A stretch of 44,257 nucleotides of DNA. It comes from Gammaproteobacteria bacterium. Its GTDB lineage: Bacteria > Pseudomonadota > Gammaproteobacteria > Eutrophobiales > Eutrophobiaceae. Numbering within the stretch: the first letter of the stretch is position 1; every line of letters starts with the position of its first letter. The stretch is taken from positions 1 to 44,257 of the forward strand of contig JAPPLI010000009.1 of NCBI GenBank assembly GCA_028819495.1, given 5' to 3'. The notes beneath the pieces were generated by a model. It was not told the origin of the DNA. It saw only the letters and a program-made list of their open reading frames with translations, and ran no database searches. A program made the translations under genes and the position numbers. Below, piece by piece: positions 33,558-42,806 of the stretch.

Positions 33558-33582
33558 ATACCCGACTAAAACAGTCGGAAAA
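33558..33582. promoter_or_regulatory. IscR-type binding site 1
   Basis: The 25-bp site ATACCCGACTAAAACAGTCG plus GAAAA has the CGACT and AGTCG half-sites 5 bp apart, as in type 1 IscR sites. It lies just upstream of a stronger match and 65 bp before iscR. Confidence 0.65.
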
Positions 33583-33583
33583 A

Positions 33584-33608
33584 ATACTTGACTAAATTAG
33601 TCAGGTAT
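33584..33608. promoter_or_regulatory. IscR type 1 site 2, overlapping the likely iscR-suf promoter
   Basis: The 25-bp palindrome runs from ATACTTGACTA to TTAGTCAGGTAT and fits the type 1 IscR consensus (TTGACT, spacer, AGTCAG, TAT). The TTGACT at 33588-33593 is also a good -35 box, and an AT-rich TATGTAAGC follows at a suitable distance as -10. Holo-IscR bound here would block the promoter, giving feedback repression of the whole operon by cellular Fe-S status. Confidence 0.8.
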
Positions 33609-33646
33609 GTAAGCATACGCCTCCCTTAACCTGCAGGACACCTGTT

Positions 33647-34096
33647 ATGCGTTTGACAACCAAAGGCCGATACGCCGTGACCGCGATGCTGGACCTGGCC
33701 CTGCATGAAGATTTCGGGCCAGTCAGCCTGACGGACATATCCAGGCGCCAGGGGATATCATTGTCCTACCTGGAACAGTTGTTCCTGCGTTTGCGTAAAG
33801 ACGGTTTAATCGCCAGCGCCAGGGGGCCCGGCGGAGGGTACCGCCTGCAATTGCCGGGCTCTGACATTTCCGTGGCAGACGTGATTCGCGCCGTTGATGA
33901 ACAGGTTGATGCCACCCGTTGCGGCGGCAATCAGAACTGCCAGGCGGACGAGCGCTGCCTGACCCACGACCTGTGGGAAGACCTGAGCCTGCATATTACA
34001 GACTTTCTGAGCGCTATCAGCCTGTCGGACCTGGTTGAGCGGCGTTCGGTGAAACAGGTATCCGCCAGGCAGGATCACGTCATGTTTCAATTGTGA
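33647..34096 (+). CDS. iscR: Fe-S cluster regulator IscR
   Basis: The 149-residue Rrf2-family regulator starts [20 protein letters not shown] with a winged helix-turn-helix ([20 protein letters not shown]). The cluster ligands Cys92, Cys98, Cys104 and His107 fall at the same numbers as in E. coli IscR. With the 2Fe-2S cluster it represses its own operon; without it, it activates other sites. It is the first gene of the suf operon, where two IscR sites precede it. In most Proteobacteria iscR heads isc; here it heads suf. Confidence 0.95.
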   Translation: MRLTTKGRYAVTAMLDLALHEDFGPVSLTDISRRQGISLSYLEQLFLRLRKDGLIASARGPGGGYRLQLPGSDISVADVIRAVDEQVDATRCGGNQNCQADERCLTHDLWEDLSLHITDFLSAISLSDLVERRSVKQVSARQDHVMFQL

Positions 34097-34110
34097 TTGA
34101 GAGGTGAAAG

Positions 34111-34467
34111 ATGTCGAACAATGAAATTGCACTAACCGACCGTGCCGCGGAGCACGTAAGGGGGTACCTGGAAAAAAGTGGCGGAGGGATCGGCCTGCGG
34201 GTCGGGGTGAAGCCTACGGGTTGCTCCGGTTACCAGTATGTGATCGAAGCGGCAGAGGCCGTCAATGACCACGATACCGCATTTGAGACGAACGGCGTCA
34301 CCGTAGTGATCGACGAGCAGAGCCTGCGTTACCTCGCCGGGACGGAACTGGATTTCATCAGGGAAGGGCTGAACGAGGGCTTCCGCTTCCACAACCCTAA
34401 CGTAAGCCAGACCTGCGGCTGCGGGGAGAGCTTCAACATCTCCGATGAACAGACAGATCAAGAGTAG
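34111..34467 (+). CDS. sufA: A-type Fe-S carrier protein (SufA/IscA family)
   Basis: The 118-residue protein has the three carrier cysteines: Cys38 in PTGCSGYQYV, and Cys102 and Cys104 in TCGCGESF. It would receive clusters from SufBCD and pass them to apo-proteins. A ribosome site GAGAGGTG is directly before its ATG, and it follows iscR by 14 bp. SufA, IscA and ErpA are hard to tell apart by sequence. I use sufA because of the operon. Confidence 0.9.
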   Translation: MSNNEIALTDRAAEHVRGYLEKSGGGIGLRVGVKPTGCSGYQYVIEAAEAVNDHDTAFETNGVTVVIDEQSLRYLAGTELDFIREGLNEGFRFHNPNVSQTCGCGESFNISDEQTDQE

Positions 34468-34470
34468 GCC

Positions 34471-35919
34471 ATGACAGACGAGACGGCAAAAGTCGAAGAA
34501 CTGGTACACAAGGAATACGAACACGGTTTCGTCACGGAAATCGATACGGATACCGTCGCGCCCGGCCTGAACGAAGAGGTGATAGCGCTGATATCCGCCA
34601 AGAAGGAGGAACCCGAGTGGCTGCTGGAATGGCGCCTGGATGCTTTCCGGCACTGGACCCGCATGACCGAACCGGGCTGGGCGCATGTGCATTACCCGCC
34701 CATCGACTTCCAGGCCATATCCTATTACTCGGCCCCGAAAGCAAAGGAGGATGGCCCCAAGAGCCTGGATGAAGTGGACCCGAAGCTGCTGGAAACCTAC
34801 GAGAAGCTCGGCATTCCGTTGCACGAACAGAAGATGCTGGCCGGTGTTGCGGTGGATGCGGTATTCGACAGTGTCTCGGTGGCCACAACGTTCAAGGAAA
34901 AACTGGCGGACGCCGGCGTGGTTTTCTGTTCGTTCTCCGAAGCGGTGCAGAACCATCCCGACCTGGTACGGGAATACCTGGGCAGCGTCGTGCCGGTTGC
35001 GGACAACTATTATGCCGCGTTGAACTCTGCGGTTTTTACCGATGGTTCGTTCTGTTTCATTCCGAAAAATACCCGATGCCCGATGGAACTGTCCACATAC
35101 TTCCGCATCAACGCGGCCAATACCGGACAGTTTGAAAGGACCCTGATCGTGGCCGAGGAAGGCAGTTACGTGAGCTACCTGGAAGGCTGCACGGCGCCCA
35201 TGCGCGATGAAAACCAGTTGCATGCGGCAGTGGTGGAACTGGTTGCACTCGATAACGCCGAGATCAAGTACTCGACCGTGCAGAACTGGTACCCCGGCGA
35301 TGAAAACGGCGTCGGCGGCATCTATAACTTCGTCACCAAGCGCGGCGATTGCCGCGGCGCCGGATCCAGGATTTCCTGGACCCAGGTCGAAACCGGCTCG
35401 GCGATTACCTGGAAATACCCGAGCTGTATCCTGCGCGGCGACAATTCCAGCGGCGAGTTCTACTCCGTCGCGGTCACGAACAATTACCAGCAGGCCGATA
35501 CCGGCACCAAGATGATCCATCTCGGCAGGAACACCCGCAGCACCATCATCTCCAAGGGTATTTCCGCGGGGAAGGCGCAGAATGCGTACCGCGGCCTGGT
35601 CAAGATAAGCAAGAAGGCGGACAACGCCCGCAACTATACGCAGTGTGATTCCCTGTTGATGGGCGATACCTGCGGCGCCCATACCTTTCCCTATATCGAG
35701 ACCGGGAACGCCGGCGCCATCGTCGAACACGAGGCCACCACGTCCAAAATCAGCGACGACCAGTTGTTCTACTGTCGCCAGCGCGGGATTGACGAGGAAG
35801 ACGCCGTGAACATGATCGTGAACGGTTTCTGCAAGGACGTCTTCAAGGAACTGCCCATGGAATTCGCCGTGGAGGCGCAGAAGTTGTTGAATATCACACT
35901 GGAAGGAGCGGTCGGATAA
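34471..35919 (+). CDS. sufB: Fe-S cluster assembly scaffold SufB
   Basis: SufB, with SufC and SufD, forms the SufBC2D scaffold that builds clusters with sulfur from SufS. The 482-residue protein shows the hallmark [20 protein letters not shown], then [20 protein letters not shown] and [21 protein letters not shown] conserved cysteine/His/Glu set lies in the late region ([20 protein letters not shown], then [17 protein letters not shown]). It starts 3 bp after sufA and its stop overlaps the sufC start (TAATG). Confidence 0.97.
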   Translation: MTDETAKVEELVHKEYEHGFVTEIDTDTVAPGLNEEVIALISAKKEEPEWLLEWRLDAFRHWTRMTEPGWAHVHYPPIDFQAISYYSAPKAKEDGPKSLDEVDPKLLETYEKLGIPLHEQKMLAGVAVDAVFDSVSVATTFKEKLADAGVVFCSFSEAVQNHPDLVREYLGSVVPVADNYYAALNSAVFTDGSFCFIPKNTRCPMELSTYFRINAANTGQFERTLIVAEEGSYVSYLEGCTAPMRDENQLHAAVVELVALDNAEIKYSTVQNWYPGDENGVGGIYNFVTKRGDCRGAGSRISWTQVETGSAITWKYPSCILRGDNSSGEFYSVAVTNNYQQADTGTKMIHLGRNTRSTIISKGISAGKAQNAYRGLVKISKKADNARNYTQCDSLLMGDTCGAHTFPYIETGNAGAIVEHEATTSKISDDQLFYCRQRGIDEEDAVNMIVNGFCKDVFKELPMEFAVEAQKLLNITLEGAVG

Positions 35920-36674
35920 TGTTAACGATTAAAGATCTACAGGTCAGGGTTGAGGAAAAACAGATTTTGAAAGGCCTGAACCTGTCGGTAAACGCCGGGG
36001 AAGTGCATGCCATCATGGGGCCCAACGGTTCGGGCAAAAGCACCCTTGCAAACATACTGGCAGGAAAGGACGGCTATGATGTCACGGGCGGCGCGGTCGA
36101 ATATGAAGGACGCGACCTGTTTGAGCTCTCCCCGGAAGAAAGGGCCCGGGAAGGCATTTTCCTGGCGTTCCAGTACCCGGTGGAAATCCCCGGGGTGAAC
36201 AACATCTACCTGCTCAAGGCCGCGCTGAACGCGATGCGCGCGCACCAGGGACAGCCCCCCCTGGATGCCGTTGAATTCCTGCAGGTAGTCCGGCAAAGAA
36301 TGCAACTGGTGAAGATGGACGAGAGCCTGCTGAACCGGTCCGTTAACGAGGGCTTTTCGGGCGGCGAAAAGAAACGCAACGAAATTTTCCAGATGGCGGT
36401 ACTGGAGCCGCGCCTGGCTATCCTGGATGAAACCGATTCGGGGCTGGATATCGACGCGCTGAAAACGGTTGCCGAAGGCGTCAATACACTGCGCAACGAG
36501 TCCCGCGCCATCGTCCTGGTGACCCATTACCAGCGCCTGCTGAACTACATCACGCCCGATTACGTGCACGTGCTGTCGGACGGAAAGATTATCAGGTCCG
36601 GCAACCGCGACCTGGCCGTCGAGCTTGAGGAAAAAGGCTACGACTGGGTAAGACAGGGAGCCAAGGCCGCATGA
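35919..36674 (+). CDS. sufC: Suf ATPase SufC
   Basis: The 251-residue ABC-type ATPase powers the SufBCD scaffold. Walker A GPNGSGKST is at 34-42, the signature NEGFSGGEKKRNEI at about 143, and Walker B LAILDETDSGLDIDALK at about 166. The switch histidine is in VTHYQRLL. The NEGFSGGEKKR form is specific for SufC among ABC ATPases. It starts with ATG overlapping the sufB stop and its own stop overlaps the sufD start. Confidence 0.97.
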   Translation: MLTIKDLQVRVEEKQILKGLNLSVNAGEVHAIMGPNGSGKSTLANILAGKDGYDVTGGAVEYEGRDLFELSPEERAREGIFLAFQYPVEIPGVNNIYLLKAALNAMRAHQGQPPLDAVEFLQVVRQRMQLVKMDESLLNRSVNEGFSGGEKKRNEIFQMAVLEPRLAILDETDSGLDIDALKTVAEGVNTLRNESRAIVLVTHYQRLLNYITPDYVHVLSDGKIIRSGNRDLAVELEEKGYDWVRQGAKAA

Positions 36675-38014
36675 GCGAGGCAGCAGTCAGCCATTATCTC
36701 GCGGAGTATGACCGGTTCCGGGACACCCTGGCAGCATCGTGGCCGGTGCAGCGCCGTTCCGATGCCTTGGACTACCTGAAAACCCACGGTTTTCCCACGC
36801 GCAGGACGGAGCAGTGGAAATACACCGATGTCTCGCCCATTATCAGGAGAAAATTCACACTCGGGAAACTCCCCGCGGCGCCCATCGATGATGCGCTGGT
36901 GGAGAAGCTGCGCTTCTCCCGGCTTAACTGCCACGAACTGGTGTTCATAAACGGCAGCTTCTCGTCCGAACTGTCGCGCACCCCGGACCTGCCGTCCGGC
37001 GCAACCGTGCGCGCATTACAATCTGACGGGGACGGGAATGCCGAATTGCTGGAGCGATATTTCGGCAACGAGGATATCGGGCACGCGTTTACCGCCCTGA
37101 ATACGGCATTCCTCAACGACGGTGTCCTGGTCCACGTACCGGACGGGATGGAAATCCCGGCGCCGATACATATCATCCACCTGGGCGGCCAGGAGGATGA
37201 AACCCAACCGTCCCAACCCTCACCAATGTCGCATCCACGTAACCTGATCGCATTAGGCCGCCAGGCCGGCGCCAGCATCATCGAGACTTATGCCGGCTTC
37301 CCGGATTCGGAATATTTCACCAATACCCATACCAGTATCCTGGCACAGGCCGGCGCGCGCCTGGACTATTACAAAATCCAGCAGGAAAGCCAACGCGCAT
37401 ACCATATCGGCAAAACCCGGATCAGGCAGGAGGCCGACAGCCGTGTTGATTGCCATGCCCTGTCACTGGGCGGAAAACTGGCGCGCTGGGACATCGATGT
37501 CGAACTGGTTGAGCCGGGCGCGGAAATCAACCTTAACGGCCTGTACCTGACCGGCAACCGGCAACACGTCGACAACCATACCCTGGTAGAGCATAAGCAA
37601 CCCCACACAACCAGCAACGAGCATTACCGGGGCATCATGAACGGGCGTTCGCGCGCCGTCTTCAACGGCAAGGTAATCGTTCATGAGCAGGCCCAGAAAA
37701 CAGAAGCACACCAGTCCAATGCCAACCTGCTGCTCTCCGCCGACGCCGAGGTCGACACCAAGCCGGAACTGGAGATCTACGCGGATGACGTCAAGTGCAG
37801 CCACGGCGCGACGGTCGGGCGGCTGGATGAGAATATGTTGTTCTACCTGCGCTCCCGGGCGGTGGACGAGGACACCGCCAGAAGCCTGTTGACCTATGCA
37901 TTCGCCGATGAGGTCATACGGGACATCAGGTTCCCTGAAATACGCGAACGGCTGGAACAAAGCATTGCCGGCGAGTTACCCGATACCGACCTGATCAAGG
38001 AGTTCATGCAATGA
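36671..38014 (+). CDS. sufD: Fe-S cluster assembly protein SufD
   Basis: SufD is the SufB-like partner in the scaffold and is needed for iron entry. The 447-residue protein opens with FPTRRTEQWKYTDVSPI, a standard SufD start. The beta-helix core has GLYLTGNRQHVDNHTLVEHK. The end has VIVHEQAQKTEAHQSNANLL and IYADDVKCSHGATVGRLDEN, the latter being the SufB/D signature with a His. Overlaps on both sides are 4 bp (ATGA). Confidence 0.96.
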   Translation: MSEAAVSHYLAEYDRFRDTLAASWPVQRRSDALDYLKTHGFPTRRTEQWKYTDVSPIIRRKFTLGKLPAAPIDDALVEKLRFSRLNCHELVFINGSFSSELSRTPDLPSGATVRALQSDGDGNAELLERYFGNEDIGHAFTALNTAFLNDGVLVHVPDGMEIPAPIHIIHLGGQEDETQPSQPSPMSHPRNLIALGRQAGASIIETYAGFPDSEYFTNTHTSILAQAGARLDYYKIQQESQRAYHIGKTRIRQEADSRVDCHALSLGGKLARWDIDVELVEPGAEINLNGLYLTGNRQHVDNHTLVEHKQPHTTSNEHYRGIMNGRSRAVFNGKVIVHEQAQKTEAHQSNANLLLSADAEVDTKPELEIYADDVKCSHGATVGRLDENMLFYLRSRAVDEDTARSLLTYAFADEVIRDIRFPEIRERLEQSIAGELPDTDLIKEFMQ

Positions 38015-39261
38015 CGGCCGCAGTACAACCAGTGGACGCTCCCGAGTTTCCCGTACACTCGTACCGCGCGGATTTCCCGGTCCTGGCGCGCAAGGTGCGG
38101 GACAAGCCGCTGGTGTACCTGGACAATGCCGCAACGGCGCAAAAACCGCGCCGGGTCCTCGAGACGCTGGATGAATACTATCGCGGCTACAATTCCAACA
38201 TCCACCGCGGTGTGCATACCCTGAGCGAACTGGCAACGGAAGCCTACGAGGCAGCCCGGAAGAAGATACAAACCTTCATCAATGCCGCATCGCACCAGGA
38301 AATCATTTTCGTGCGCGGGACAACGGAAGGAATCAACCTGGTTGCGCAAAGCTACGGCAGGAGCAGACTCGGCGCCGGGGATGAGATCATCGTCTCCGAA
38401 ATGGAGCACCATTCCAATATCGTTCCCTGGCAATTGTTATGCGAACAGACCGGCGCCCTGCTGAAAGTCATCCCCATCAATGACGCCGGCGAACTCGATA
38501 TGGACGAGTATAAAAACCTGCTGGGCGACAACACCCGGATCGTGGCGGTCGGCCATGTCTCCAATGCCCTGGGCACCATCAACCCGGTCGCCGAAATCAC
38601 GGCCCTGGCTCATGCAGCCGGCGCGGTCACGGTCATCGACGGCGCCCAGGCGGCGCCCCATACAAGGCTGGACGTGGCTGCGCTGGATTGTGACTTTTAC
38701 GCCTTTTCGGGCCATAAACTGTTCGGGCCGACGGGCATCGGCGTGCTGTACGGGAAACAGGCGCTGCTGGATGCCATGCCCCCGTACCACGGCGGCGGCG
38801 ACATGATCAAGATGGTCACTTTCGAAAAGACCCTGTACAACGACCTGCCCTGCAAGTTCGAAGCGGGCACGCCGTACATCGCCGGCGTAATCGGCCTGGG
38901 CGCCGCGGTCGACTACGTCAACGAGATCGATATGGACAGGATCCGTGATTATGAACACGAGCTATTGCAGTACGCCACCCTGGCCGCCGCTGACGTCCAG
39001 GGCCTGAAGCCGATCGGCACGGCAGCGCAGAAAGCAGGCATCCTGTCCTTCGTGATGGACGGGATCCACCCCCACGACCTCGGCACCATACTCGACCATG
39101 AAGGGATAGCCATCCGGACCGGCCACCATTGCGCCATGCCGGTCATGGAACGCTATGGCATACCCGCCACGGCCAGGGCCTCGTTTGCCTTCTACAACAC
39201 CAGGGAAGAAGTGGACAAACTGGTCGCCGGGCTCGACAAGGCAAATAATATCTTCAAGTAA
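38011..39261 (+). CDS. sufS: Cysteine desulfurase SufS
   Basis: The 416-residue PLP enzyme takes sulfur from cysteine as a persulfide. The PLP lysine is Lys236 in FSGHKLFGPTG. The catalytic cysteine is Cys374 in RTGHHCAMPVM. VYLDNAATAQKP at the N-terminus is typical of the group II (SufS) class. It is followed after 5 bp by a SufU-type gene, its likely sulfur acceptor, and no SufE gene is seen in the operon. Confidence 0.96.
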   Translation: MTAAVQPVDAPEFPVHSYRADFPVLARKVRDKPLVYLDNAATAQKPRRVLETLDEYYRGYNSNIHRGVHTLSELATEAYEAARKKIQTFINAASHQEIIFVRGTTEGINLVAQSYGRSRLGAGDEIIVSEMEHHSNIVPWQLLCEQTGALLKVIPINDAGELDMDEYKNLLGDNTRIVAVGHVSNALGTINPVAEITALAHAAGAVTVIDGAQAAPHTRLDVAALDCDFYAFSGHKLFGPTGIGVLYGKQALLDAMPPYHGGGDMIKMVTFEKTLYNDLPCKFEAGTPYIAGVIGLGAAVDYVNEIDMDRIRDYEHELLQYATLAAADVQGLKPIGTAAQKAGILSFVMDGIHPHDLGTILDHEGIAIRTGHHCAMPVMERYGIPATARASFAFYNTREEVDKLVAGLDKANNIFK

Positions 39262-39266
39262 GCGCC

Positions 39267-39716
39267 ATGTTCGACGTAAAAGACCTCTACCAGGAAGTGA
39301 TCGTCGATCACAACCGCAGCCCCAGGAATTTCGGCAAGCTGGATCCCGCCGGGAGGACCCTGGAGGGGTTCAATCCCCTGTGCGGCGACCGCCTGACACT
39401 GTACCTGAACCTGGATGACGAGCGCATCTCCGACATCAGTTTCGATGGTGCCGGCTGCGCCATTTCCATTGCATCCGCATCGTTGATGACTGAAGGCATC
39501 AAGGGGAAGTCCATACAGGAAGCCGGGACCATCTTCACCGACTTCCATGAACTGCTGACCGATTCCTCCCAAGTGATCGACCTGGCCGCCATGGGAAAAC
39601 TGGCGGTCCTGGCAGGGGTGCGGGAGTATCCAAGCCGGGTGAAGTGCGCAACCTTGTGCTGGCACACCTTGCGCGCGCTGCTGGCGGGCGATGACGCCCC
39701 GGTGTCCACGGAATAA
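39267..39716 (+). CDS. sufU: SufU-type sulfur-transfer / scaffold protein
   Basis: The 149-residue IscU-like protein has Cys39 and Asp41 (NPLCGDRL), Cys64 (GAGCAIS) and Cys127 (RVKCATL). Between the second and third cysteines lies the roughly 18-20-residue insertion that marks SufU rather than IscU. In Gram-positive bacteria SufU holds zinc and takes the persulfide sulfur from SufS. The same is likely here, since SufE is missing. SufU in a proteobacterial operon with IscR is less common but known. Confidence 0.9.
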   Translation: MFDVKDLYQEVIVDHNRSPRNFGKLDPAGRTLEGFNPLCGDRLTLYLNLDDERISDISFDGAGCAISIASASLMTEGIKGKSIQEAGTIFTDFHELLTDSSQVIDLAAMGKLAVLAGVREYPSRVKCATLCWHTLRALLAGDDAPVSTE

Positions 39717-39718
39717 CC

Positions 39719-40270
39719 ATGTACACCAACGACCCTGTCACGGTAGTGCGCGAGTGCGACGCGATACTCATCCCCACGGGGACCCCGATCACGTTGCCGG
39801 AAGGCAGCCTGGTGTTCATTACCCAGGCGCTGGGCGGGAACTACACGGTCAATATCAACGGCAACCTGGCCCAGGTGGGACCGAAGGATGCGGATGCCCT
39901 CGGCTTTGATGCGGCCGACTATCTGAACCTGGACCAGGAACCCAACCCGGACGGTTCGATCAATGAAGCGCATCTCTGGGAGCAGATGCGCACCTGTTAT
40001 GACCCGGAGATCCCGATAAACATCGTTGAACTCGGCCTGGTATATGATTGCCGGATATCACGCTCGGATGATGGGGATAACCAGGTGGACGTGCTCATGA
40101 CGCTTACCGCTCCGGCCTGCGGCATGGGCGATTTCCTGGCGGCAGACGTGCAGACTAAAATCGCCATGGCGCCTAACGTCGACAAGGTAAACGTTGAACT
40201 GACATTCGACCCGCCCTGGAATCCGGACATGATGACCGAAGCGGCGCGCCTTGAAACCGGATTGTTGTAA
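39719..40270 (+). CDS. sufT: SufT, DUF59/MIP18 family Fe-S assembly factor
   Basis: The 183-residue protein has an N-terminal extension ([20 protein letters not shown]) and a DUF59 domain from about residue 80. The core segment [20 protein letters not shown], then [18 protein letters not shown], carries the conserved cysteine in APACG. SufT matures Fe-S proteins in bacteria that depend on Suf. It starts 2 bp after sufU. Its stop lies 1 bp before ndk. Confidence 0.9.
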   Translation: MYTNDPVTVVRECDAILIPTGTPITLPEGSLVFITQALGGNYTVNINGNLAQVGPKDADALGFDAADYLNLDQEPNPDGSINEAHLWEQMRTCYDPEIPINIVELGLVYDCRISRSDDGDNQVDVLMTLTAPACGMGDFLAADVQTKIAMAPNVDKVNVELTFDPPWNPDMMTEAARLETGLL

Positions 40271-40271
40271 A

Positions 40272-40712
40272 ATGTCTATCGAACAAACCTTGTCAATTAT
40301 CAAGCCGGATGCTGTAGCCGGAAACCTGATTGGAGCGATATACCGGCGCTTTGAAGACGCCGGCCTGAAAATCGTTGCGGCAAAAATGCTGCACCTGGAC
40401 GAGCAGCGGGCTTCCGAATTTTACGCCGTGCACAGCGAGAAACCTTTCTTCCGCGAACTGGTGGATTTCATGATTTCAGGCCCCATCATGGTACAGGTGC
40501 TGGAAGGCGAAGACGCCATAACCAGGAACCGCGAACTGATGGGGGCGACCTTTCCCAGGAACGCCGAATCCGGCACCATCCGGGCAGACTTCTGCGATCG
40601 CGACGGCGACCAGGGAGAAAATGCGGTTCATGGCTCTGACGGACCGGAAACGGCACAGAACGAAATACGCTTCTTTTTCCGCGCAGAGGAAATTTGTCCG
40701 CGCACCAGGTAA
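40272..40712 (+). CDS. ndk: Nucleoside diphosphate kinase
   Basis: Ndk balances nucleotide triphosphates by a phosphohistidine. The 146-residue protein starts [20 protein letters not shown], and the active histidine is His120 in NAVHGSD, with the sugar-binding Asn three residues before. GTIRADF and [15 protein letters not shown] are as expected. Compared with the usual enzyme there are about three extra residues (CDRDGDQGE) between GTIRADF and NAVHG, which puts the histidine at 120 instead of about 117. A longer in-frame start at 40251 lies inside sufT and is unlikely. The gene is 1 bp from sufT, so it may share its transcript. Confidence 0.95.
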   Translation: MSIEQTLSIIKPDAVAGNLIGAIYRRFEDAGLKIVAAKMLHLDEQRASEFYAVHSEKPFFRELVDFMISGPIMVQVLEGEDAITRNRELMGATFPRNAESGTIRADFCDRDGDQGENAVHGSDGPETAQNEIRFFFRAEEICPRTR

Positions 40713-40719
40713 TCCGCCC

Positions 40720-41826
40720 ATGGACCCCAGTGTAAACCTGTTTGACCTGAACCACACTGCCATGAGGAATTATTTTACCGGCATGGAGGAGCAACCTTTC
40801 CGCGCCACGCAAGTGATGAAATGGGTGTACCACCAGGGAGTGACCGATTTTGCCGACATGACCAACCTGAGCAAGGCCTTGCGCGATCGCCTGGCTGGTA
40901 ACGCATATTCGAATCTCCCGACCATCCTCTCCGAGAAGGTCTCAGCGGACGGTACCCGTAAATGGTTGCTTCAGGTTGACGGCGATAACGCTATCGAGAC
41001 CGTTTTCATCCCGGAACCCAGCCGCGGCACCCTGTGTATCTCTTCACAGGTTGGTTGCGCCTTGAATTGCGTTTTCTGCGCTACCGGCAAACAAGGATAC
41101 AACCGTAACCTGTCAGTGGCGGAAATTATCGGGCAGGTCTGGCTGGCAAACAAACAACTGGGTTACTTCACCAGCCGTAAACGCATCATCACAAATATAG
41201 TGCTGATGGGTATGGGTGAACCGTTGCTCAATTTCGATAATGTGATCAAAGCGGTTGAACTGATAACCGATGACCTGGGCTTCGGACTGGCAAATAAACG
41301 CGTTACTCTGAGTACTGCCGGGATCGTGCCTGCCATCATCAAGCTGTCCCAGTCCAGCAAGATCAGCCTGGCAGTGTCATTGCATGCCGCCAACGACGCG
41401 CTGCGGGATGAGCTGGTGCCGATTAACAGGTCTTACCCGATTCACGAGTTATTATCGGCATGCCGCCGCTATAGTAAAGCCACGGGGGGCGAACTGATTA
41501 CTTTTGAGTACGTGTTATTGAGCGGTGTAAACGATTCCGAAAATGACGCCAGGGAACTTGCCGGGTTGTTGAAAGGCTTCCCTGCCAAGGTCAACCTGAT
41601 TATTTTCAATCCGTTCCCGGGCGCCGGGTTCAGCCGATCTTCCATGGAAACCACAGACAAATTCCGGGATATACTGGTTGACTCCGGCATCATTACCATT
41701 ACCCGGAAAACCCGCGGTGATGATATCGATGCGGCCTGCGGTCAACTGGTTGGACGCGTCCAGGCACGCGCCCGGAACAGGCAAAGGCAGGACAGGGCAG
41801 CCGGGGAGCAACAAACGGTTTCGTGA
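40720..41826 (+). CDS. rlmN: Dual-specificity rRNA/tRNA methyltransferase RlmN
   Basis: RlmN is a radical-SAM enzyme that methylates A2503 of 23S rRNA and A37 of some tRNAs. Starting at MDPSVNLFDL (368 residues) it has the 4Fe-4S cysteines Cys113, Cys117 and Cys120 (CALNCVFCATG) and the late catalytic cysteine Cys340 (DAACGQL). LMGMGEPLLNF is a further family motif. A longer in-frame opening from 40621 overlaps ndk by 92 bp and lacks homology, so I reject it. It depends on the Fe-S machinery encoded just upstream. Confidence 0.96.
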   Translation: MDPSVNLFDLNHTAMRNYFTGMEEQPFRATQVMKWVYHQGVTDFADMTNLSKALRDRLAGNAYSNLPTILSEKVSADGTRKWLLQVDGDNAIETVFIPEPSRGTLCISSQVGCALNCVFCATGKQGYNRNLSVAEIIGQVWLANKQLGYFTSRKRIITNIVLMGMGEPLLNFDNVIKAVELITDDLGFGLANKRVTLSTAGIVPAIIKLSQSSKISLAVSLHAANDALRDELVPINRSYPIHELLSACRRYSKATGGELITFEYVLLSGVNDSENDARELAGLLKGFPAKVNLIIFNPFPGAGFSRSSMETTDKFRDILVDSGIITITRKTRGDDIDAACGQLVGRVQARARNRQRQDRAAGEQQTVS

Positions 41827-41842
41827 GATATGCAGGTTAAAA

Positions 41843-42787
41843 ATGACCGGGCAGCAGAATACTGAAGAACCGACTACTCTCGGCGCATACCTGAGGCGCC
41901 TGCGTAGCGAAAAGAACATTTCCGTAGCTGAAGTGGCGGCGAGGATGTACCTGCACCCCAATGTCATTGATGCCCTGGAACAGGATGACCATAAGAACCT
42001 GCCGGGACGCCTTTACGTCTGCGGTTACCTGCAGCACTATGCCAAAATACTCAATGTGCCGGTAGATCAGATACTGTCGATGTACAAGGAAGACACGGCG
42101 GAACCGCGGGAACAGGGCACGGAAGCGCCGACTTATCAGAAGCCGGATACAAAAGAACCCAGAAAGTGGTCATACGCGATCATATATCTGGCGCTCTTCA
42201 TCCTGGTGCTATTGTCGTTTGCGTTCTGGCGCGGCAAGTATGCACAGGAACCGGTAGAAACCACCGGCGGACCGGACCGCCCCACCACGACCGTCGAAGG
42301 TCCTGATACGCCGCCAGGGCAGGCGCAGAGTACTGAAACGGAGGAGGCTGAACAGCAAACGTATGCCGCAGACATGCCGGCGCCGGAGACGGCACAAGAA
42401 CCGGAAACAACCCCGGAACCGGCTGGTGAGTCTCAAACCACGCAGGCGCAGCAGCCGGAGACTCCGACTGCAACCACAGAGAGTGAGCCTGGAACCGCTC
42501 CCACATATGAAGAGAAGACAATTACCGCCGGTATCGGCCCGGACACGATCAAGTTGGTCCTGTCCATCGACTGCTGGATTGAAATATTCGATGCCGGCAA
42601 CGAAAAAGTCTTCTATGACCTTGCCCGCGTCGGCCAGACACTGGTATTGAGCGGCACCGCTCCGTTTTCCGTCCTGCTCGGCAACGCGGATGCCGCCACC
42701 GTTGAATTCAATAACACACCCTTCGACATCACCCCGCATGTAACAGGCATCGGCATCGCCCGCTTCGTGCTCGGTGAGACAGAATAA
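41843..42787 (+). CDS. rodZ: Cytoskeletal protein RodZ
   Basis: RodZ links MreB to the cell-wall elongation machinery. The 314-residue protein has an N-terminal helix-turn-helix of the Xre type (about 11-80, LGAYLRRLRSEKNISVAEVA), and one membrane helix at about 110-129 (WSYAIIYLALFILVLLSFAF). A long Pro/Glu/Thr-rich periplasmic linker and a C-terminal DUF4115 beta domain (VLSIDCWIEIFDAGNEKVFY) follow. The ATG at 41843 is preceded by AGGT. The longer frame from 41678 lies inside rlmN and is not used. Confidence 0.92.
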   Translation: MTGQQNTEEPTTLGAYLRRLRSEKNISVAEVAARMYLHPNVIDALEQDDHKNLPGRLYVCGYLQHYAKILNVPVDQILSMYKEDTAEPREQGTEAPTYQKPDTKEPRKWSYAIIYLALFILVLLSFAFWRGKYAQEPVETTGGPDRPTTTVEGPDTPPGQAQSTETEEAEQQTYAADMPAPETAQEPETTPEPAGESQTTQAQQPETPTATTESEPGTAPTYEEKTITAGIGPDTIKLVLSIDCWIEIFDAGNEKVFYDLARVGQTLVLSGTAPFSVLLGNADAATVEFNNTPFDITPHVTGIGIARFVLGETE

Positions 42788-42806
42788 ATCCGGGACGATT
42801 CCCCTG

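Noticed and set aside
34132..35730. 532-codon open frame on the minus strand
   Set aside because: It is antisense to sufA and sufB, which are clearly real. Its composition is typical of a shadow frame in a GC-rich gene, and no domain is seen.
40621..40719. Longer N-terminus of RlmN
   Set aside because: It overlaps ndk by 92 bp and reads as an out-of-frame shadow of it. MDPS at 40720 is a better start.
42209..42739. 176-codon minus-strand frame rich in Arg, Cys and Leu
   Set aside because: It is the shadow of the repetitive Pro/Glu/Thr linker of rodZ.
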